DNA of 52,238 nt from NCBI RefSeq assembly GCF_013299175.1, contig NZ_JAAFKF010000014.1, positions 1-52,238 on the forward strand, in the 5' to 3' direction. Below the pieces are notes generated by a model. That model was given only the letters and a program-made list of their open reading frames with translations. It was not told the DNA's origin and searched no databases. This stretch comes from Sphaerotilus sp. GTDB lineage: Bacteria > Pseudomonadota > Gammaproteobacteria > Burkholderiales > Burkholderiaceae_C. Positions 12,594 to 21,233 of this stretch are shown piece by piece. Numbering within the stretch: position 1 is the first letter of the stretch; every line of letters starts with the position of its first letter. A program made the translations under genes and the position numbers.

Positions 12594-13261
12594 CCGCAGC
12601 GCAACGCATCCAGGCGGTGTTGTTCGATCTGGACGGCACGCTGATCGACAGTGCGCCCGACCTCGGTGGAGCCGGCAACGACTTGCGCGCGCGGCGCGGC
12701 CTGCCCGCCCTGCCGCTGGCTGATTTCCGCCCGATGACAGGGGCTGGCGCCCGCGGGATGCTGGGCGTGGCGCTGCAGATCACGCCCGAACACCCCGAGT
12801 TCGAGACGCTGAAGCACGACTACCTGGCGATCTACGAAGCCCGCATGACCCGGTTGACGCGGGTCTTCGAGGACATGGCGCCCGTACTCGATGCACTCGA
12901 CGCCGCCGGTCTGCCCTGGGGCATCGTGACCAACAAGCACAGCCGCTTTGCCGCTCCCGTGGTCGCAGCCACCGGGCTGGACCGCCGCAGCCGCGTGCTG
13001 GTCTGCGGCGACACCACGCCCCACGCCAAGCCGCACCCCGCGCCGTTGTTCGAGGCAGCGCGGCGCATGGGGGTCGATCCGGCGCGCTGCCTCTACGTCG
13101 GCGATGACCTGCGGGACGTGCAGGCTGGGCGGGCGGCGGGCATGGGGACGGTCGCCGTGGCCTGGGGCTACCTCGGGCAGGGCGAGCCGATCGACGCCTG
13201 GGGCGCCGACCACCAGATCAATTTGCCGGCCGAACTCTTGAAGTTGCCTGGAATGGCCTAA
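12590..13261 (+). CDS. gph: Phosphoglycolate phosphatase
   Basis: A 223-residue HAD-superfamily hydrolase that removes phosphate from 2-phosphoglycolate, formed by DNA repair and by RuBisCO oxygenation. HAD motif I is [16 protein letters not shown] with the nucleophile Asp in the first DxD. Motif II is GIVTNK, the motif III lysine is in [10 protein letters not shown], and motif IV is [18 protein letters not shown] small helical cap lies between motifs I and II. The start is GTG at 12590 in a GTGA overlap with ubiG; longer in-frame extensions upstream would overlap ubiG heavily. The ubiG-gph pair is standard in Burkholderiales. Substrate is inferred from the pairing and family. Confidence 0.93.
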   Translation: MTAAQRIQAVLFDLDGTLIDSAPDLGGAGNDLRARRGLPALPLADFRPMTGAGARGMLGVALQITPEHPEFETLKHDYLAIYEARMTRLTRVFEDMAPVLDALDAAGLPWGIVTNKHSRFAAPVVAATGLDRRSRVLVCGDTTPHAKPHPAPLFEAARRMGVDPARCLYVGDDLRDVQAGRAAGMGTVAVAWGYLGQGEPIDAWGADHQINLPAELLKLPGMA

Positions 13262-13264
13262 ACT
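13238..13264 (+). promoter_or_regulatory. Candidate sigma-70 promoter of ssrA
   Basis: TTGAAG (13238-13243) and TAAACT (13259-13264) are 15 bp apart and end 10 bp before the mature tmRNA 5' end. The promoter overlaps the 3' end of gph. The spacing is short, so the -35 assignment is uncertain. Confidence 0.4.
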
Positions 13265-13274
13265 ATGCGGTTCA

Positions 13275-13634
13275 GGGGCCGACCTGGTTTCGACGTGGGT
13301 TCGGAATTGGAGTAGGGCGTGTCGAGCACCAGTTCGCTCGTAAAACCACTGGAAACAAAGTAACTGCGAACGACTCTACGTACGCTCTCGCCGCTTAACA
13401 CCGGCGAGCCTCTCAACGGTTGGCCGATGGGCCGGGTCCGCAAGGGCTGAGAGGTAATACACATGGGCTGGTCTCTGGTGGTGTCACACAGCCGGGGACA
13501 AGACAAAGTGACTGGTGTTGTCTGAAGGGTGTTCCTGCCCGTCAGCGACATGAGACTCAAATCAGAGAACTACACACGTAGAACTGCCCGAGGATGGCTT
13601 GCGGACGGGGGTTCAATTCCCCCCGGCTCCACCA
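13275..13634 (+). ncRNA. ssrA: Transfer-messenger RNA (tmRNA)
   Basis: A one-piece tmRNA of 360 nt, which rescues stalled ribosomes and tags the peptide for proteolysis. The 5' end GGGGCCGACCTGGTTTCGAC and the 3' end GGTTCAATTCCCCCCGGCTC followed by CACCA form the alanyl-tRNA-like domain; GGGGCC pairs with GGCTCC. The resume codon is GCG at 13366, and the reading frame encodes ANDSTYALAA followed by TAA at 13396-13398, giving the degradation tag (A)ANDSTYALAA. Pseudoknot segments follow. CCA is encoded. It lies directly downstream of gph and is followed by a terminator. tmRNA genes are frequent integration sites, and the next block of genes is accessory. Confidence 0.97.
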
Positions 13635-13641
13635 CTCACCC

Positions 13642-13680
13642 AAAAAGCCCCAGCGCCTTCCCGCGCTGGGGCTTTTTCTT
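13642..13680 (+). terminator. Terminator of ssrA
   Basis: A perfect hairpin, AAAAAGCCCCAGCGC with GCGCTGGGGCTTTTT around six bases, ending in a T-rich tract eight bases after the tmRNA CCA end. Confidence 0.92.
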
Positions 13681-13704
13681 TGCCCGCATCCCCCATCCTT
13701 TGAC

Positions 13705-16587
13705 ATGACCCCCAAAGATTTCATCACCAAGTGGTCGGCCGGCGGCCCTTCCTACAAGCTCACCGAGCGCGCGGGTGCCCAGCTCCACTTCAGCGAACTG
13801 TGCCGGCTGCTGGGTGTCGAGGAACCCGGCGATGCCGAACGCTACTGCTTCGAGCGCGGGCTGACCAAGACGGGTGCGGCGCGGCAGGGCTACGCCGATG
13901 TCTGGCTGCGCGGGCATTTCGCGTGGGAGTACAAGGCGCCGGGCAAGGATCTGGGCGCGGCCTTGCAGCAGTTGATGGTGTACGCGCTGCCGCTGGAGAG
14001 TCCCCCGCTGCTGGTGGTGAGCGACCGGCTGCGCATCGAGGTGCATACCCATTTCACCGGCACGCCGAGCGAATGCCACGTCTTCCGCCTGGAGGATCTG
14101 GCGAGCGACGAGGTGCGGGCCAAGCTGAAGTGGCTGTGGCAGGCGCCCGAGCGGTTCCGGCCGCAGCGCACCAGCCGCGACATCACCGAAACCGCCGCGC
14201 AGACCTTCGCCGCCACGGCCGACCGGCTGCGCAAGGCGGGGGTGCCGCCCGCCAAGGTCAGCCACTTCCTGACGCAGTGCCTGTTCTGCTTTTTCTCGGA
14301 GGACGTGGGGCTGCTGCCGTCGCGCTTGTTCGAGCGGCTGGTGGGCGTGCGGATCGCGCCGGAGCGGCTGCGGGTGCAGTTGCAGGTGCTGCTGACCACC
14401 ATGCGCGATGGCGGGCTGTTCGGCGTCGAGGACATCCCGTGGTTCAACGGCGGGCTGTTCAAGACGGTGGAGGTGCCGCCGCTGACGCTGGAGGACGTGC
14501 AGGCACTGCAGGCCGCCAGCAGCCTGGACTGGAGCGCCATCGATCCGAGCATCTTCGGCACGCTGTTCGAGCGCGGTCTGGACCCGACCAAGCGCAGCCA
14601 GCTCGGTGCGCACTACACCGACCCGGCGACGATCCAGCGGTTGATTGACCCGGTGGTGCGCCGGCCGCTGCTGGCGGAGTGGGCGGTACAGCGGGAGCGG
14701 ATCGCGGTCGGGCTGGCGCGCAGCAAGAAGCTGGGCGACAAGGCGTACCGCGAGGCGCAGGCGGTGTTCATCGGCTTTCTGGAGCGGCTGCGCATCTACC
14801 GGGCGCTGGACCCAGCCTGCGGCAGCGGCAATTTCCTTTACTTGACGCTCAAGGCACTCAAGGACATCGAGCACCAGGTGAACCTGGACGCCGAGGCGCT
14901 GGGGCTGGAGCGCCAGCAGGACGTGACCGGGCCGCACAACGTGCTGGGCATCGAGGTCAACGAATACGCGGCGGAACTGGCGCGGGTGACGGTGTGGATC
15001 GGCGAGCTGCAGTGGCGCATCCAGCATGGGCATGGCTTCAACACGCACCCGGTGCTGGACTCGCTGAACCACATCGAGTGCCGCGACGCGCTGATGAACG
15101 CGGACGGCACCGAGACGGCGTGGCCGGCGGCCGAGGCCATCGTGGGCAATCCGCCGTTCGTGGGGGACAAGAAGATGCGGGCCGAGCTGGGGGGTGAGTA
15201 CACCGAGCGGCTGCGGGCGCTGTACGCGGGGCGGGTGCCGGGTGGGGCGGATCTGGTGTGCTACTGGTTCGAGAAGGCGCGGGCGATGGTCGCGGCCGGG
15301 TCGCTGCAACGGGCGGGGTTCGTCTCGACCAACTCGGTGCGGGGTGGCAAGAACCGCGAGGTGCTGGACCGGATCTGCGAGACGACGCGGATCTTCGAGG
15401 CATGGGCAGATGAGCCGTGGGTCAACAACGGGGCGGCGGTGCGGGTGTCGCTGACGGCGTTCGGGCACTCGGCATCGGAAAGTTGCCTGAACGGCATCGC
15501 TGTTGCTGGAATCGGGCCGGAGCTGTCTCCCATGGCCGATGGCATGAGCCTGTCGTCCGCACAGGTGCTGTCAGAGAACGCAGCCACAGCGTTTCAGGGA
15601 CCGACCAAGGGCGGTGCGTTCGATGTCCCGGGTGAGACCGCCCGCCAGTGGCTGCGCGCACCGTGCGTCCAAGGCCATAACGCAGCGGTGTTGCGCCCTT
15701 GGTTGAACGGGCTGGCCGTCGTGCGCCGTTCGCCGGACATGTGGATCATCGACTTCGGCGACATGGACGAAGACAGCGCCTCCATGCATGACGGGCCATT
15801 CGGCTGGGTATTGGAGCGGGTCAAGCCAGAGCGGGACACGAACGCCGAACCCTCAACGAAAAAGAACTACTGGCGGTTCAAACGGTCTGGTGCCGACGGA
15901 AAGCAAGCGGTTCGGCATTTGCCAAGGTTCATCGCAACGCCCGAAGTGTCCAAGCATCGAGTCTTCGTCTGGCTGCACAGCAGCTACTCACCGGACAAGA
16001 ACTTGGTGATCGTTGCAAGGCCGGATGACACAACGTTTGGGGTACTTTCGAGCCGGATGCATGAAGCGTGGTCGCTACAACAAGGCACCAGCCTGGAAGA
16101 CCGTCCCCGGTACACGTCTTCGACCACGTTCCGCACTTTCCCGTTCCCACCCGGCCTGACCCCCGCCGACACCGCCCACCAGCGCACCGAGCCGCTCGCG
16201 GACGGTGCCCTGATCCCCGCCGATCTGGACGCCCCGACCCGCACCCATGCCGAAGCCATCGCCCGCGCCGCCCAGCGCCTCAACGACCTGCGCGAACGCT
16301 GGCTGAACCCGCCCGAGTGGTGCGACCGCCTCCCCGAAGTCACGCCGCTGGGCATGGACCACTCGCCCTACCCGGATCGCCTCGTCGCCAAGCCCGGCCA
16401 CGAAAAGGAGCTGGCCAAGCGCACGCTGACCAACCTCTACAACGAGCGCCCGGCCTGGCTCGCCAAGGCCCATGCGACGCTGGATGCCGCCGTCGCCGCC
16501 GCCTACGGCTGGCAGGACGACGCGGCGCTCAGCGAGGACGAGATCTTGCGGCGGCTGCTGGCGCTGAACAAGGATCGTGACATATGA
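13705..16587 (+). CDS. MmeI-like single-chain restriction-modification enzyme (Type IIL)
   Basis: A 960-residue protein carrying endonuclease, methyltransferase and target-recognition functions. The N-terminal nuclease has the MmeI-type catalytic pattern D65-x9-E75-x-K77 (in YADVWLRGHFAWEYK). A helical spacer follows, with FLTQCLFCFFSEDVGLLP and WFNGGLFK. The gamma-class adenine methyltransferase has motif I DPACGSGNF at 369-377 and motif IV NPPF at 482-485. The C-terminal third (roughly residues 585-810) should be the target-recognition domain, then a helical end. Family members methylate one strand and cut about 20 bp away; the target here cannot be read. The ATG at 13705 was chosen because the upstream in-frame extension runs through the tmRNA 3' end. 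The presumed recognition domain is visibly AT-richer than the rest. No separate methylase or specificity gene is nearby, as expected for the type. Confidence 0.88.
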   Translation: MTPKDFITKWSAGGPSYKLTERAGAQLHFSELCRLLGVEEPGDAERYCFERGLTKTGAARQGYADVWLRGHFAWEYKAPGKDLGAALQQLMVYALPLESPPLLVVSDRLRIEVHTHFTGTPSECHVFRLEDLASDEVRAKLKWLWQAPERFRPQRTSRDITETAAQTFAATADRLRKAGVPPAKVSHFLTQCLFCFFSEDVGLLPSRLFERLVGVRIAPERLRVQLQVLLTTMRDGGLFGVEDIPWFNGGLFKTVEVPPLTLEDVQALQAASSLDWSAIDPSIFGTLFERGLDPTKRSQLGAHYTDPATIQRLIDPVVRRPLLAEWAVQRERIAVGLARSKKLGDKAYREAQAVFIGFLERLRIYRALDPACGSGNFLYLTLKALKDIEHQVNLDAEALGLERQQDVTGPHNVLGIEVNEYAAELARVTVWIGELQWRIQHGHGFNTHPVLDSLNHIECRDALMNADGTETAWPAAEAIVGNPPFVGDKKMRAELGGEYTERLRALYAGRVPGGADLVCYWFEKARAMVAAGSLQRAGFVSTNSVRGGKNREVLDRICETTRIFEAWADEPWVNNGAAVRVSLTAFGHSASESCLNGIAVAGIGPELSPMADGMSLSSAQVLSENAATAFQGPTKGGAFDVPGETARQWLRAPCVQGHNAAVLRPWLNGLAVVRRSPDMWIIDFGDMDEDSASMHDGPFGWVLERVKPERDTNAEPSTKKNYWRFKRSGADGKQAVRHLPRFIATPEVSKHRVFVWLHSSYSPDKNLVIVARPDDTTFGVLSSRMHEAWSLQQGTSLEDRPRYTSSTTFRTFPFPPGLTPADTAHQRTEPLADGALIPADLDAPTRTHAEAIARAAQRLNDLRERWLNPPEWCDRLPEVTPLGMDHSPYPDRLVAKPGHEKELAKRTLTNLYNERPAWLAKAHATLDAAVAAAYGWQDDAALSEDEILRRLLALNKDRDI

Positions 16588-16709
16588 CCGCTACCGAGGC
16601 GCACGAAGCCCCCTGACCACCCGCCGTCCACAGCCTTGAGGATGCAGCCCTCCCCCCCGAGGGCTACAAGCAGTCTCGATCCCCCGATCAGACTCTCAGG
16701 AGCAGAACC

Positions 16710-18584
16710 ATGGCTTACCTCTTCCGCGGTCGCCTGTGTGGCGCCCTTTGCGACGACTGCTTCGAGCCACTGGCAAACGTCCAGATCCGGCTCTACCGCC
16801 TGCGCAGCGACCAGGACGCCACCCGGCTCGCCGTCGCCGAGACCAAGGACACCTTCGCCGTCCTCACCGACGAGCAGGTCCGGGCCAAGGCCGGCGCCCT
16901 CCTCGCCGAGTGCATGACCGACGAGTCCGGCCACTTCACCGCCAAGCTGGGCGAGGACCAGCGGTACGCGGGCGAAGCGTTCGAGATCGATGTCTACTGC
17001 GGCACCGTCCCGCACCGCCGCCCCGAACCACCCCCCAAAGGCCCCGTCCAGTTCACCATCACCACGGTGCAGCCCCAGTGGCGCCAGCGCGAGAACGACC
17101 AGATCGCCGCCTGGGACCACTGCCTCACCCGGCGCTTCTGGTGCTTCATCCGCGCCCTGTTCGACGCCTGGGTGATGTGCGGCCGGGTCACGGTCTGCAG
17201 CACCGGTCTGGCCGCCGAAGGGCTGACCGTGTACGCCTTCGACCGCGACTGGCTCGCCGATGATCCGATCGGCTCGGGCGTGACCGACGCCGCCGGCAAG
17301 TTCCGCATCGACTACGTCGGCGCCGATTTCCGCCGCGGCACCTGGATCAACATCGAGCTGGTCGGCGGACCCGATGTCTACTTTCGCATCGACGGCCCCT
17401 CCGGCACCCCGCTGCTGACCGAATCCCCCAGCCAGGGCCGCGCACCCGGGCGCGAGAACGTCGGCCCCTGCTGCTGCGTCGCGCTGTGCGTGAAGGAAGC
17501 ACCGCCCGTCGAACACGCCTGGTTCACCCGTGTCGGCGACTTCAACATCTACAGCGACATCGACAGCACCACCGGCCTGACCACCACCGCCCAGCCCGCT
17601 GGTTTCCCCAACCAGCATGGCGGCCCCGGCTTCGGTTTCTGGCAAAGCCCCCGCCTCGTCGGCGACTGCCCGACCCGCCACCCGGCCACCAGCCAGCCGC
17701 TGCGCTACCGTTTCCTGTGGCGCCCGAGCGGCAGCCTCGCGACGCCGTCGCCGATCACCGGCTCGATGGTCGTCGCGCAGAAGGTCGGCACGCGGCCGGT
17801 GACATGGAACTACGGCCTGCCCGGCGATCCGGCGACCCACCCGCAGGACGTGTGGATCACGCCCACCGGCGGCTACACCGGCCCGATGCCGGCGCCCTTC
17901 CCCGCCGCACCCCCCGGACCACCGCCCGGATCGTGGGGCGCCATGCCGCCGCTGATCCTGCAACCGGACGCTGATGGCTGGGTCACGATGCCGCCGGATG
18001 CCACCAACCAGGGCTTCTCCGGGCCGCTGATGCGGGTCGATACGAACGCGCTGGTGCCGGGCGGTGCGGCGCCGGGCACCGGGGCCGGCAACCCGATCCC
18101 GGTCGCCGGCCAGCGCAACGGTGCGGACATCTCGATCCTGTTCGAGGCCGCGCCCGTCTCCGGCCCGGGCGCGACGCTCGGCAACCAGCTCGACCGGCTG
18201 CACGTCAACAACTGGATCGAGGTCGCCGAGTTCAACCTTGACCAGTTCACCGCACCGGGCGCGACACCCTGCGAGGGCATCACCAACATGGTGGACCTGC
18301 GCTACACGGTGGACCACGCGCTGGTGCGTTCGTGGGCGCTGGGGATCTCGACCTCCGCCGTGATCCCCGGCGGCACGCCGACGCTGCCGGGCCTGGGGGT
18401 GCCGCCCGTGCCACCAGACCAGTTCAGCTCGGTGCGTGGCGGCCACGGCCAGGTGCATCTGAACACCAGCGGCTGGCCGCAGTGCGCCTACATGGTGACG
18501 TTCACGCGCAGCCTGAAACTCACCGATGGCGAGAACGACGATTCGGGGCGCGGTGGCGTGGTGGCCGTGTTCTGCAAGCGTTGA
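16710..18584 (+). CDS. Unrecognised Cys/Pro-rich protein with two transthyretin-like beta-sandwich domains
   Basis: A 624-residue protein I cannot name. Two segments look like carboxypeptidase-regulatory / transthyretin-like folds: residues about 5-110 (RGRLCGALCDDCFEPLANVQ then TDESGHFTAKL) and about 155-225 (CGRVTVCSTGLAAEGLTVYA then GVTDAAGKFRIDY). Cysteines cluster (LCGALCDDC, MCGRVTVC, GPCCCVALC), and there is a proline/glycine-rich stretch near 385-420. No signal peptide or membrane span is evident, so it is cytoplasmic or exported by a non-Sec route. The start has a good ribosome site (CAGGAGCAGAACC). It is 122 bp after the restriction enzyme and upstream of the Fic gene. An adhesin-like or structural role is possible, but nothing in the sequence proves it. 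Confidence 0.7.
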   Translation: MAYLFRGRLCGALCDDCFEPLANVQIRLYRLRSDQDATRLAVAETKDTFAVLTDEQVRAKAGALLAECMTDESGHFTAKLGEDQRYAGEAFEIDVYCGTVPHRRPEPPPKGPVQFTITTVQPQWRQRENDQIAAWDHCLTRRFWCFIRALFDAWVMCGRVTVCSTGLAAEGLTVYAFDRDWLADDPIGSGVTDAAGKFRIDYVGADFRRGTWINIELVGGPDVYFRIDGPSGTPLLTESPSQGRAPGRENVGPCCCVALCVKEAPPVEHAWFTRVGDFNIYSDIDSTTGLTTTAQPAGFPNQHGGPGFGFWQSPRLVGDCPTRHPATSQPLRYRFLWRPSGSLATPSPITGSMVVAQKVGTRPVTWNYGLPGDPATHPQDVWITPTGGYTGPMPAPFPAAPPGPPPGSWGAMPPLILQPDADGWVTMPPDATNQGFSGPLMRVDTNALVPGGAAPGTGAGNPIPVAGQRNGADISILFEAAPVSGPGATLGNQLDRLHVNNWIEVAEFNLDQFTAPGATPCEGITNMVDLRYTVDHALVRSWALGISTSAVIPGGTPTLPGLGVPPVPPDQFSSVRGGHGQVHLNTSGWPQCAYMVTFTRSLKLTDGENDDSGRGGVVAVFCKR

Positions 18585-18625
18585 CGGTCAGGTTGGGGCA
18601 TATCAAAGCCACCTTGAATTGCGTC

Positions 18626-18657
18626 GAACCAAATTAAAGAATGGTTTAATTTGGTTC
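18626..18657. promoter_or_regulatory. Perfect AT-rich palindrome upstream of fic (candidate operator)
   Basis: Arms GAACCAAATTAAA (18626-18638) and TTTAATTTGGTTC (18645-18657) are exact reverse complements around GAATGG. The block is strikingly AT-rich in this GC-rich setting and ends 22 bp before the fic start. No T run follows, which argues against a terminator. Its position suggests an operator overlapping the fic promoter. Confidence 0.6.
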
Positions 18658-18679
18658 CCACAATCCAGGTGTGCTTTCA

Positions 18680-19828
18680 ATGCCCCACCCCACTGGTACC
18701 TACGCGATTTCAACGACCCTCGGGGAGTCCGTGCGGGCGTTCGTGCCCCACCCCTTGCCGCCGAGGGCTCCAGCCCTGGAGCCTGCGGTCTTCGCCGACC
18801 TCCATCGCCAGGCAGAGCTTGCACTTGCGCGCCTGGCGGGCGTGTCGGGGCTGGCTCCGTCGGTGGACTGGCTGCTGTACAGCGCCATCCGCAAGGAAGC
18901 CCTGCTCACCTCGCAGATCGAGGGCACGCAGGCCACGCTGACCGACCTGTTCGACGAAGAAGCCGGCTTCAAGGTCAGCAACACCGACGATGTGGAGGAG
19001 GTCACCAATTACCTCCGCGCCTTCCGCTGGGTTCAAGCGCAATTGCGTGATCCCAAAGGACTGCCCGTCAGCGTGCGGCTGCTGTGCGATGCCCACCGCT
19101 TGCTGCTGGACGGTGCGCGCGGCGCGGGCAAGCAGCCCGGAGAGCTGCGCCGATCGCAGAACTGGATCGGCGGCACGCGGCCAGGCAATGCGGTCTTCGT
19201 GCCACCACCGCCAGAGCGGGTGCCGGAACTGCTGGCCGACATGGAGCGGTTCATCCACACACCTGCGACGGATTTGCCGCCCATGGTCAAGGTGGCACTC
19301 CTCCACGCGCAGTTCGAAACCATCCACCCCTTCCTGGACGGCAACGGGCGCATCGGCCGCCTGCTGATCGCGGCACTGTTCGAGCACTGGGGATTGCTGT
19401 CGGAACCCTTGATGTACCTGAGCGGCTACCTGAAGCAACACCAGGCCGAGTACTACCGCCGCCTGTCCGCCATCCGCACCGACGGCGACTGGGTGTCCTG
19501 GGTGGCGTTCTTTCTGGAGGGGGTAGCGACCGCTGCGGGCGATGCGGAACAGAACATCATCGCCGTCGCCAGTCTGGTGGCCACTGACCGCAGAGCCCTG
19601 TTGCAATCGCCCAAGGCCGGCCCGGCGAGCTACCGGCTGTTCGAGCTGCTACCGATGATGCCGCGCTTCACCATCGAACGCGTGCGTCAGCAGCTCGACA
19701 CCAGCTTCCCCACCGCCACCGCGGCCGTACAGGTGCTGGAGAACCTCGGCATCGTGACGGAGATGACGGGGCAGAAAAAGAACCGCAGCTACAGCTACCA
19801 GGCCTACGTGGAGCGGCTCTCGCGTTGA
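18680..19828 (+). CDS. Fic-family AMPylase with N-terminal inhibitory motif and C-terminal winged helix
   Basis: A 382-residue Fic protein. The catalytic loop HPFLDGNGRIGR starts at His216 and matches HxFx(D/E)GNGRxxR, so transfer of AMP from ATP to a target protein hydroxyl is expected. The autoinhibitory motif (S/T)xxxE(G/N) is present upstream as T77-SQI-E81-G82, making this a class II, self-inhibited Fic. The last 100 residues (from FELLPMMPRFTIERVRQQLD) look like a winged helix that may bind DNA. The ATG at 18680 is used; a GTG at 18671 is possible. No antitoxin gene is adjacent, as expected when the inhibitory helix is built in. The target is unknown. Confidence 0.9.
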   Translation: MPHPTGTYAISTTLGESVRAFVPHPLPPRAPALEPAVFADLHRQAELALARLAGVSGLAPSVDWLLYSAIRKEALLTSQIEGTQATLTDLFDEEAGFKVSNTDDVEEVTNYLRAFRWVQAQLRDPKGLPVSVRLLCDAHRLLLDGARGAGKQPGELRRSQNWIGGTRPGNAVFVPPPPERVPELLADMERFIHTPATDLPPMVKVALLHAQFETIHPFLDGNGRIGRLLIAALFEHWGLLSEPLMYLSGYLKQHQAEYYRRLSAIRTDGDWVSWVAFFLEGVATAAGDAEQNIIAVASLVATDRRALLQSPKAGPASYRLFELLPMMPRFTIERVRQQLDTSFPTATAAVQVLENLGIVTEMTGQKKNRSYSYQAYVERLSR

Positions 19829-19859
19829 CAAGGATGCTGACCGAACGAAGCGCCGCACC

Positions 19860-20492
19860 TCACTTCGTCCCGAAGATCCGATCCCCCGCATCCCCCAGCC
19901 CCGGCACGATGTAGCCGTGGTCGTTGAGGTGGCTGTCGAGCGCCGCCAGCGTCAGCGGCACGTCCGGGTGGGCCTCGGTCAGTGTCTTCACCCCCTCGGG
20001 CGCGCCGATCATGCAGACCATCTTCAGGCTGGTCGCGCCCGCCTCCTTCAGCCGGTGCAGCGCCGCCACCGCCGAGTGGCCGGTGGCGAGCATCGGGTCC
20101 ACGACGATCACGGTGCGCTCCTGGATGTCCTCGGGCAGCTTCAGGTAGTACTCGACCGGCTGCAGCGTCGCCGGGTCGCGGTACAGCCCGATGTGGCCGA
20201 CGCGGGCGCCGGGCAACAGGTCGATCATGCCGTCCAGCATCCCGTTGCCCGCCCGCAGGATCGACACCAGACACAGCTTCTTGCCGCTGATGACGGGAGA
20301 GCGTGTGGCCGCCACGGGGGTCTGGATGTCGATCAGCTCCGTCGGCAGATCCCGCGTGACCTCGTAGGCCAGCATCGCCGCAATCTCCCGCACAAGGCGG
20401 CGGAAGTTGTCGGTGGTGGTGTCCTGGCTGCGCACATAGGTGAGCTTGTGCTGCAGCAGGGGGTGGTTCACGACATGGACAGCGGCGGACAT
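19860..20492 (-). CDS. upp: Uracil phosphoribosyltransferase
   Basis: A 210-residue type I phosphoribosyltransferase salvaging uracil to UMP with PRPP. The PRPP-binding loop is [13 protein letters not shown], and the uracil-binding C-terminus is [19 protein letters not shown]. The start ATG at 20492 gives [20 protein letters not shown], the usual N-terminus; an in-frame extension upstream lacks conservation and would run into rpiA. It is 17 bp downstream of rpiA and probably co-transcribed with it. It converges with the fic gene (31 bp between stops). Confidence 0.97.
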   Translation of the reverse strand: MSAAVHVVNHPLLQHKLTYVRSQDTTTDNFRRLVREIAAMLAYEVTRDLPTELIDIQTPVAATRSPVISGKKLCLVSILRAGNGMLDGMIDLLPGARVGHIGLYRDPATLQPVEYYLKLPEDIQERTVIVVDPMLATGHSAVAALHRLKEAGATSLKMVCMIGAPEGVKTLTEAHPDVPLTLAALDSHLNDHGYIVPGLGDAGDRIFGTK

Positions 20493-20509
20493 CGGCGGAC
20501 TCCTGAGTT

Positions 20510-21172
20510 TCAGTAGGTGATCGTGCGGACACCTGACGCCGTGCCCAGCAGGCAGACCCGCGCCTTGTGCCGCGCGAAGATGCCGACCGTGACGACGCCG
20601 GGCCACTGGTTGACCTCGGTTTCCATCGCCAGCGGGTCGGTGATCTGCAGGCCGCGCACGTCGAGGATGTGGTTGCCGTTGTCGGTCACGACGCCCGCGC
20701 GCAGGGTCGCGTCACCGCCGTAGGCTGCCTGGAAGCGCCGGGCAATCTGCGCCGCCGCCATCGGGATCACCTCGACCGGCAGCGGGAAGCGGCCCATCAC
20801 GTCCACCAGCTTGCTTTCATCGGCGATGCAGATGAAGCGTTCGGCCAGGTCGGCGACGATCTTCTCGCGGGTCAGCGCGGCGCCGCCGCCCTTGACCATG
20901 TTCCCGGCCGCGTCGATCTCGTCGGCGCCGTCGATGTAGACGGGGATCGCGTCCACGTCGGCGGCGTCGAACACGGGGATGCCGTGCGCCTGCAGGCGAG
21001 CGGTGCTGGCGACGGACGAGGAGACGGCGCCGCGGATCGTGTCCTTGACGGTGGCGAGGGCATCGATGAACTTGTTCACCGTGGAGCCGGTGCCGACACC
21101 GACGATGGTGCCGGGTTGCACGTACTGGAGAGCAGCTTGGCCGACGAGGGCCTTGAGTTCGTCTTGGGTCAT
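20510..21172 (-). CDS. rpiA: Ribose-5-phosphate isomerase A
   Basis: A 220-residue isomerase of the non-oxidative pentose phosphate pathway (ribose-5-P to ribulose-5-P). Conserved segments: [16 protein letters not shown] (substrate phosphate loop), [29 protein letters not shown] with the catalytic Asp and Lys, and a [11 protein letters not shown] segment. ATG 21172 ([18 protein letters not shown]) is preferred over an upstream in-frame start because homologues begin here. Divergent from pyrD, whose ATG is 61 bp away. Its product feeds PRPP, used by Upp next door. Confidence 0.96.
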   Translation of the reverse strand: MTQDELKALVGQAALQYVQPGTIVGVGTGSTVNKFIDALATVKDTIRGAVSSSVASTARLQAHGIPVFDAADVDAIPVYIDGADEIDAAGNMVKGGGAALTREKIVADLAERFICIADESKLVDVMGRFPLPVEVIPMAAAQIARRFQAAYGGDATLRAGVVTDNGNHILDVRGLQITDPLAMETEVNQWPGVVTVGIFARHKARVCLLGTASGVRTITY

Positions 21173-21233
21173 GGTGGCGCGCGTGATCGGGAAGGGAAAT
21201 CGGGGTCGTTGAATCAGGGACAATCGCACGATT

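Noticed and set aside
16646-16665. Hairpin AGCCCTC/GAGGGCT after the MmeI-like gene as a terminator
   Set aside because: No T run follows and the loop is all C. It may pair in RNA, but termination cannot be supported.
13275-19850. Search for a second copy of the tmRNA 3' end as an attachment site
   Set aside because: No repeat of GGCTCCACCA with flanking identity was seen before upp, and no integrase gene is present.
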